DNA of 64,000 nucleotides from CAYQUO01 sp964420835 (lineage in GTDB: Bacteria > Chloroflexota > Anaerolineae > Anaerolineales > Anaerolineaceae): the NCBI GenBank assembly GCA_964420835.1, contig CAYQUO010000005.1:117184-181183 (forward strand). Direction: 5' to 3'. The notes beneath the pieces are model-generated. The model was not told where the DNA came from. It saw only the letters and a program-made list of their open reading frames with translations, and did no database searches. Position numbers and translations under genes: made by a program. Below, in pieces: positions 59,499 through 64,000 of this stretch (position 1 is its first letter; each line of letters opens with the position of its first letter).

Positions 59499-62400
59499 TT
59501 ACCCTGCCACCGGGGGATCGGTTACTCCTGGGTTTTCCAAGGTTTCGTAGGTTTCAGAGGTTTCAGCGCCATTGAGAACATCTGTTTGTTCCGCAACCGG
59601 GGCAGTTTCGGCTGGTTCCTGGAAACGCCCATGGATAAATCCAGTCCCTGCTGGTATTAATTTTCCAATGATCACGTTTTCCTTGAGGCCGAACAACGGG
59701 TCCTCAGATGAGGCGATCGCTGCACCTGCCAGCACTTTGATCGTATGCTGGAATGACGAGGCTGAAAGGAAGGAATCCGTGCTGAGCGAGGCTTTGGTGA
59801 CCCCGAGGAGAACGTCCATGTACTTCGCCGGTTGTCTTCCCTCGGAGACCAGCTTTTCGTTTACCCGCCGCATCTCAAGGCGATCTACAAGATCTATCGG
59901 CAGATATGGGGAATCCCCGGGTCGTATTACCTGAACCTTGCCAAGCATTTTTCGTATGATCACTTCAAAGTGCTTGTCATTGATGTTTTGTCCCTGGGCA
60001 CGGTACACCCGCTGAATCTCACTAAGCAGGTACATCTGGCAGGCTTCCCTGCCGTTGATCTTCAAAACCGTGTGAGGGTTCAGTGAGCCTTCGGTAAGTG
60101 CTTGTCCTGCCACTACGTGTTCACCTTCCTTGACCACCAAACGGGAAGTGGTTGGAATGTCATATTCTTCTGATTCGCGCTGCTCATAGGATACGATGAC
60201 CTTGCGTTTCGTTACTCGGACTTTGCCTGCATGCTGGGCAACAATGCTTGCATCACCGTGGGTCGCGATGGGGTCCCCAGTGGAAACCTCGCTCTCGGTT
60301 TTTACCTGGATCTTCCATTCATCCGGGATGTCATATTCATCACTGACCATCTCGCTGTGTTCTACAAGAATGGATCGTTGATCACCAATGCGATCGGACG
60401 CAATGATCGTGACCACGCCAGCGATCTGGGTGATCACCGCTTCTCCTTTGGGCATCCGTCGGGCCTCGAACAGTTCTTCAACCCTGGGCAAACCGGTTGT
60501 AATATCACCTCCTGCAACCACACCGCCGGTGTGGAAGGTCCGCAGGGTGAGTTGGGTACCCGGTTCTCCAATGGATTCAGCAGCCACAATGCCTACAGCC
60601 GCGCCAAGTTCAACCTTGTTTCCTCTTCCCAGGTCCATACCATAACACTTGGCACAAATTCCATGCTCCAGTGAGCAGGTTAGCGGCGACCGTACAAGCA
60701 CCTCTTCGACACCAGCTGCAATAATCCTCCGGACAAGGTCGTGGTCAAGCATATCATCACGCTGTCCGAGTATTTCACCAGTTTTCGGATCGACAACCCG
60801 GTGTGCAAGCAGGCGGCCAAAAAGACGCACTGACATCGCCTGGCCCGCAACATCATCCGATTTGCGTATAAGAATTCCCTCTTCCGTTTCGCAATCTTCT
60901 TCGTTCACGATTACATCTTGCGCAATATCCACCAGCCGACGGGTGAGATAACCTGCATCAGCTGTTCGCAGGGCTGTATCTGCCAGGCCTTTTCGGGCAC
61001 CGTGGGTGGATATGAAGTATTCGAGTGCAGTCAACCCTTCTCGGAAATTGGATTGGATGGGCAAACGGATAATTCGACCTGCCGGGTCAGCCATCAGGCC
61101 ACGCATCCCGGCCAGCTGGGCAATCGGCCCAAAACCTCCCTTTGTTGCACCGGAGTTGGCCATTGTTGCCAGTGTTCCGTTAGGATCCATATTATCACGA
61201 ACAGAATCAGCCACCTTCTTTGTGGTTTGCTGCCAGGTTTCAATTACCCGTTCATTCCTTTCCTGGTCGGTCAGCAATCCCCTCCTCCAAGCCTGATTCA
61301 CATTTTCCACTTCCTGCTGGGCCTCCGCCAGGATACGCTCCTTGGCCTCGGGGATTGTGATATCCGCCATCGCGATGGTCGAACCGGAACGCATGGAGAA
61401 CTCAAAACCAATATCTTTAATCCGGTCAGCGATCTCTGTGGTTATGTTCTGCCCACAAATCTCATATACCTGTCCAACCAGGTCTTTCACTCCACCCTTG
61501 TCCAATACACTATTAATAAATTGGACTTCTTCAGGAAGGATTCTATTAAAGATTACCCTGCCAACAGTGGTGTCAACAATTTTCTCTGTTTTTTCTGATA
61601 GTCGGTTCCCCTGGTCATCATACCATGTGCCAACCCGGACCTTGATGCGGGCATGAATGTCCACCTGGTCCAATTGGTATGCCAACTCAACCTCATCACC
61701 ATCTGCAAATATTCTTCCATCACCAACGCGTGATCTTTCATCCAGCATCGTCAGATAGTACACACCCAAAACCATATCCTTGGATGGGCTGATGATGGGT
61801 TCTCCATCTGCAGGCTTGAGCAGATTCTGTGAAGAAAGCATCAGGTTCCTGGCTTCCCAAACCGCCCTTTCGGATAATGGAACATGCACCGCCATTTGGT
61901 CGCCATCAAAGTCGGCATTGAAGGCCGTTGTCACCAACGGATGTAATTGGATAGCGCTGCCCTCGATAAGTACGGGCTCAAAGGCCTGTATGCCCAGTCG
62001 GTGCAGAGTCGGCGCCCTGTTTAAGAGAACTGGGCGTTCCTTGATAACCTCTTCCAACACCTCCCAAACTTCAGGGCGGTTGCGCTCAATAAACCTCCGG
62101 GCACCTTTCACATTGGCTGCATAATTATGGGACACCAGGCGTGAGATCACGAAAGGCCTGTAAAGCTCAAGTGCCATGGTTTTTGGCAGACCACACTGGT
62201 AAAGTTTTAGTTGTGGGCCTACAACGATTACCGACCTCCCGGAGTAATCCACCCGTTTACCGAGCAGGTTGCGACGGAAGCGGCCTTTTTTCCCTTTTAG
62301 CATATCACTCAGGGATTTCAACTCGCGCCTGCCGCGTCGTGAAAGTGCCTTCCCCCGTTGCGAATTGTCAATCAGCGAATCCACGGCCTCTTGAAGCATG

Positions 62401-63791
62401 CGTTTTTCATTTCGCACAATGACATCCGGAGCACCCAGTTCCAGCAATCGTTTCAATCGATTGTTTCGATTGATCACACGGCGGTAAAGATCATTCAAAT
62501 CAGAGGTGGCAAACCGACCGCCATCCAACTGTACCATCGGGCGCAGATCAGGAGGAATAACCGGAAGGATGGTGAGGATCATCCATTCCGGTCGGTTCGC
62601 TGAGCGTCTGAATGATTCCACAACCTTTAAACGGGTGGTCGCCTTTTTGCGTTTTTGTTTGCTCTTTGACGTACGTGCTTCTGTCCACAACTCAGCGGCC
62701 AGTTTCTCAAGGTCAAGACGTTTTAAAATATCAAAGAAGGCTTCTGCGCCCATATCCGCCCGAAACACCTGGCCCCACCTGGATTTTAACTCCCTATAAC
62801 GGCTTTCATTCAAGAAGGTAAAAGGGCGGAGTTCCTGCAGTTCGTCACGCATGCGAGCATTCAGGCCTTGTGTTTCGGAGGATTTATCCTCCAAATGGTT
62901 GCGCAACATTTCCATCTGTTCGTCTGATTCTGCACGGATCTGGTTTCGCTCCATCTCGATCTGGTCAATATCCCTCTGCAGTTGTTCCTTGAACTGGCCT
63001 TCGATCACTTCAAGCTGTTCCTTTACCGCCTTTTGTACTTTGGAGATCATCTGATTGGTGATCTTCTGACCCGCTTGTACAATTACATGCCCGGTGGCGA
63101 TAAAACGGATTTCGTCCGCGCTCACTTGTCCGGTCTTTTCCTGCAGAGACCGCTCCAATGTCTGGCCTTCCTGGATCACCGGTTCCAATTGCTGGGCGAT
63201 CTGCTCGTCAGCATGTTCCTGTAACTCAATTTTCTTTTGCTGCAGGTCGGCAAGTTTTTTATCCCGGTTGGTCTTGATATCCAGAATCTGAGCGTTGACC
63301 TGGGCGGCAACTTCACGCTCGGAAACGCTGATCTCATCCTCAAGGCGCTTCAGTGCCTTTTGGCGGGCGTCTTCATCCACAAAGGTAACAATATATTGAG
63401 CAAAATATAATACCCTGTCAAGATTTCGTCTGGAAATGTCCAACAATTGACCCAGATAGGATGGAATTCTGCGGGTATACCAGATATGGGCAACCGGGGT
63501 TGCCAGTTTTATATGCCCCATTCGCTCGCGCCGAACAGACGAACGGGTTACTTCTACGCCGCACTTGTCACAGACAATTCCCTTGTAACGGGGGTTCTTG
63601 TACTTGCCACAATAACACTGCCAGTCGCGAGTTGGTCCAAAAATCGCTTCACAAAATAAGCCGTCTTTTTCAGGTCGGAGCCTTCGGTAATTAATCGTTT
63701 CCGGCTTCAGTACTTCCCCGTATGACCAGGTTTTGATCGTTTCTGGAGAGGCGAGGCCAATTCGTAACGCTACAAGTTCCTTAGTTTCCAC
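59499..63791 (-). CDS. rpoC: DNA-directed RNA polymerase subunit beta'
   Basis: The beta' subunit carries the catalytic centre of RNA polymerase. The 1430 residues include the N-terminal zinc site (Cys59, Cys61, Cys74, Cys77), the catalytic NADFDGDQMAVH with Asp627, Asp629 and Asp631, the bridge helix/trigger-loop region (LTLRTFHTGGV), and the second zinc site ending GICAKCYG. A coiled-coil insertion (about residues 140-300), rich in Glu, Gln and Lys, sits between the zipper and clamp parts; it is reminiscent of the non-conserved insertion of Thermus beta'. The start is GTG with AGGAGG five bases upstream. rpoB is not adjacent within the visible 209 bp upstream. Confidence 0.97.
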   Translation of the reverse strand: METKELVALRIGLASPETIKTWSYGEVLKPETINYRRLRPEKDGLFCEAIFGPTRDWQCYCGKYKNPRYKGIVCDKCGVEVTRSSVRRERMGHIKLATPVAHIWYTRRIPSYLGQLLDISRRNLDRVLYFAQYIVTFVDEDARQKALKRLEDEISVSEREVAAQVNAQILDIKTNRDKKLADLQQKKIELQEHADEQIAQQLEPVIQEGQTLERSLQEKTGQVSADEIRFIATGHVIVQAGQKITNQMISKVQKAVKEQLEVIEGQFKEQLQRDIDQIEMERNQIRAESDEQMEMLRNHLEDKSSETQGLNARMRDELQELRPFTFLNESRYRELKSRWGQVFRADMGAEAFFDILKRLDLEKLAAELWTEARTSKSKQKRKKATTRLKVVESFRRSANRPEWMILTILPVIPPDLRPMVQLDGGRFATSDLNDLYRRVINRNNRLKRLLELGAPDVIVRNEKRMLQEAVDSLIDNSQRGKALSRRGRRELKSLSDMLKGKKGRFRRNLLGKRVDYSGRSVIVVGPQLKLYQCGLPKTMALELYRPFVISRLVSHNYAANVKGARRFIERNRPEVWEVLEEVIKERPVLLNRAPTLHRLGIQAFEPVLIEGSAIQLHPLVTTAFNADFDGDQMAVHVPLSERAVWEARNLMLSSQNLLKPADGEPIISPSKDMVLGVYYLTMLDERSRVGDGRIFADGDEVELAYQLDQVDIHARIKVRVGTWYDDQGNRLSEKTEKIVDTTVGRVIFNRILPEEVQFINSVLDKGGVKDLVGQVYEICGQNITTEIADRIKDIGFEFSMRSGSTIAMADITIPEAKERILAEAQQEVENVNQAWRRGLLTDQERNERVIETWQQTTKKVADSVRDNMDPNGTLATMANSGATKGGFGPIAQLAGMRGLMADPAGRIIRLPIQSNFREGLTALEYFISTHGARKGLADTALRTADAGYLTRRLVDIAQDVIVNEEDCETEEGILIRKSDDVAGQAMSVRLFGRLLAHRVVDPKTGEILGQRDDMLDHDLVRRIIAAGVEEVLVRSPLTCSLEHGICAKCYGMDLGRGNKVELGAAVGIVAAESIGEPGTQLTLRTFHTGGVVAGGDITTGLPRVEELFEARRMPKGEAVITQIAGVVTIIASDRIGDQRSILVEHSEMVSDEYDIPDEWKIQVKTESEVSTGDPIATHGDASIVAQHAGKVRVTKRKVIVSYEQRESEEYDIPTTSRLVVKEGEHVVAGQALTEGSLNPHTVLKINGREACQMYLLSEIQRVYRAQGQNINDKHFEVIIRKMLGKVQVIRPGDSPYLPIDLVDRLEMRRVNEKLVSEGRQPAKYMDVLLGVTKASLSTDSFLSASSFQHTIKVLAGAAIASSEDPLFGLKENVIIGKLIPAGTGFIHGRFQEPAETAPVAEQTDVLNGAETSETYETLENPGVTDPPVAG

Positions 63792-63898
63792 AAACGCCTC
63801 CTAGGTTATTCATCCACTTTAATCGCAACGAGCGTCGAAGAATCACTCTTCAAACGCCAGACCCAAGAAAATTATTTCTGGTTGACATGCAATCTAAT

Positions 63899-63904
63899 AT
63901 TATA
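63899..63904 (-). promoter_or_regulatory. -10 box upstream of rpoC
   Basis: The minus strand reads TTGGTGTATAATATT with a perfect TATAAT, about 108 nt before the GTG. It suggests rpoC has its own promoter. The rest of 63792-64000 holds no recognisable gene; a short minus-strand open frame at the edge does not look like the end of rpoB. Confidence 0.4.
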
Positions 63905-64000
63905 CACCAATATTTGGATTTATTTCCAGCGAATCTTCATCTTTGGTTACAGTCACAAAAGTCCATAGAAAAGGTAGAAAATAGAGAGAGTTCCAGTCAA

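Noticed and set aside
1..64000. tRNA, rRNA, CRISPR array, insertion sequence or attachment site
   Set aside because: Reading both strands of the intergenic regions, I found no cloverleaf-like segment, no direct-repeat array, no transposase and no terminal inverted repeats. A tRNAscan or Infernal run would settle it.

Overview
This window looks like chromosome of a Chloroflexota bacterium, most likely of the Anaerolineae type. The assignment is inferred from gene content: an EF-P with arginine at the loop tip, Pro/Thr-rich linkers in exported proteins, a membrane-anchored baseplate-J-like protein beside ruvX/mltG, paired DUF4870 proteins, a CGDT glutaredoxin and a GlyA-GcvT fusion. No insertion sequence, prophage, CRISPR array, rRNA or tRNA gene was found. 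Base composition looks even by eye, and nothing suggests recent transfer.

Layout. 1-3.1 kb: end of efp, a small eight-cysteine protein, ftsH. 3.2-4.6 kb (minus): miaA and yraN. 4.7-10.9 kb (plus): cinA-like, an amidohydrolase fused to a CYTH domain, glgA, malQ. 10.9-14.2 kb: an EamA transporter (minus), a two-cluster ferredoxin and aspA. 14.6-17.7 kb (minus): a TM-anchored baseplate-J-like protein, ruvX and mltG. 17.8-26.8 kb (plus): a lipoprotein, then a DNA-end-processing cluster (DnaQ-like exonuclease, AddB-like helicase, UvrD/AddA-like helicase, Fe-S PD-(D/E)XK nuclease, recJ). 26.8-29.4 kb: rpsF-ssb-rpsR with a structured leader, then a membrane-anchored PpiC isomerase. 29.5-34.8 kb: smc and rnc (minus) divergent from scpA (plus). 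34.9-40.8 kb: pspC and a GT2 glycosyltransferase (minus), mutS (plus), fmt-panE (minus). 40.9-42.4 kb: two DUF4870 proteins and a glutaredoxin. 42.4-46.9 kb (minus): M29 aminopeptidase, polytopic membrane subtilase, ECF sigma factor and a small TM protein. 47-51.6 kb (plus): GlyA-GcvT fusion and an aminotransferase. 51.6-54.1 kb (minus): DUF4230 protein and a ThrRS-like nucleoside kinase. 54.3-56.8 kb (plus): YdcF/SanA-like protein, HD protein and a TIM-barrel/NTF2-like protein. 56.9-63.8 kb (minus): rpoC and a gyrA/parC-type topoisomerase subunit.

How it works together. Most of the window is housekeeping: translation, tRNA modification, chromosome condensation, mismatch and break repair, topology, transcription, glycogen metabolism and one-carbon metabolism. 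The less ordinary parts are four. First, the amidohydrolase-CYTH fusion. Second, a recombination-nuclease set whose helicase and nuclease activities are on separate polypeptides. Third, an operon pairing a multi-pass membrane subtilase with an ECF sigma factor. Fourth, the GlyA-GcvT fusion. Promoters are often of the extended -10 kind (TGGTATAAT and variants). At scpA, mutS and ydcF the -10 box lies 6-7 nt before the start codon, so these are good candidates for leaderless mRNAs. Several genes appear to use TTG or GTG starts with a well-placed Shine-Dalgarno, and starts were chosen on that basis.
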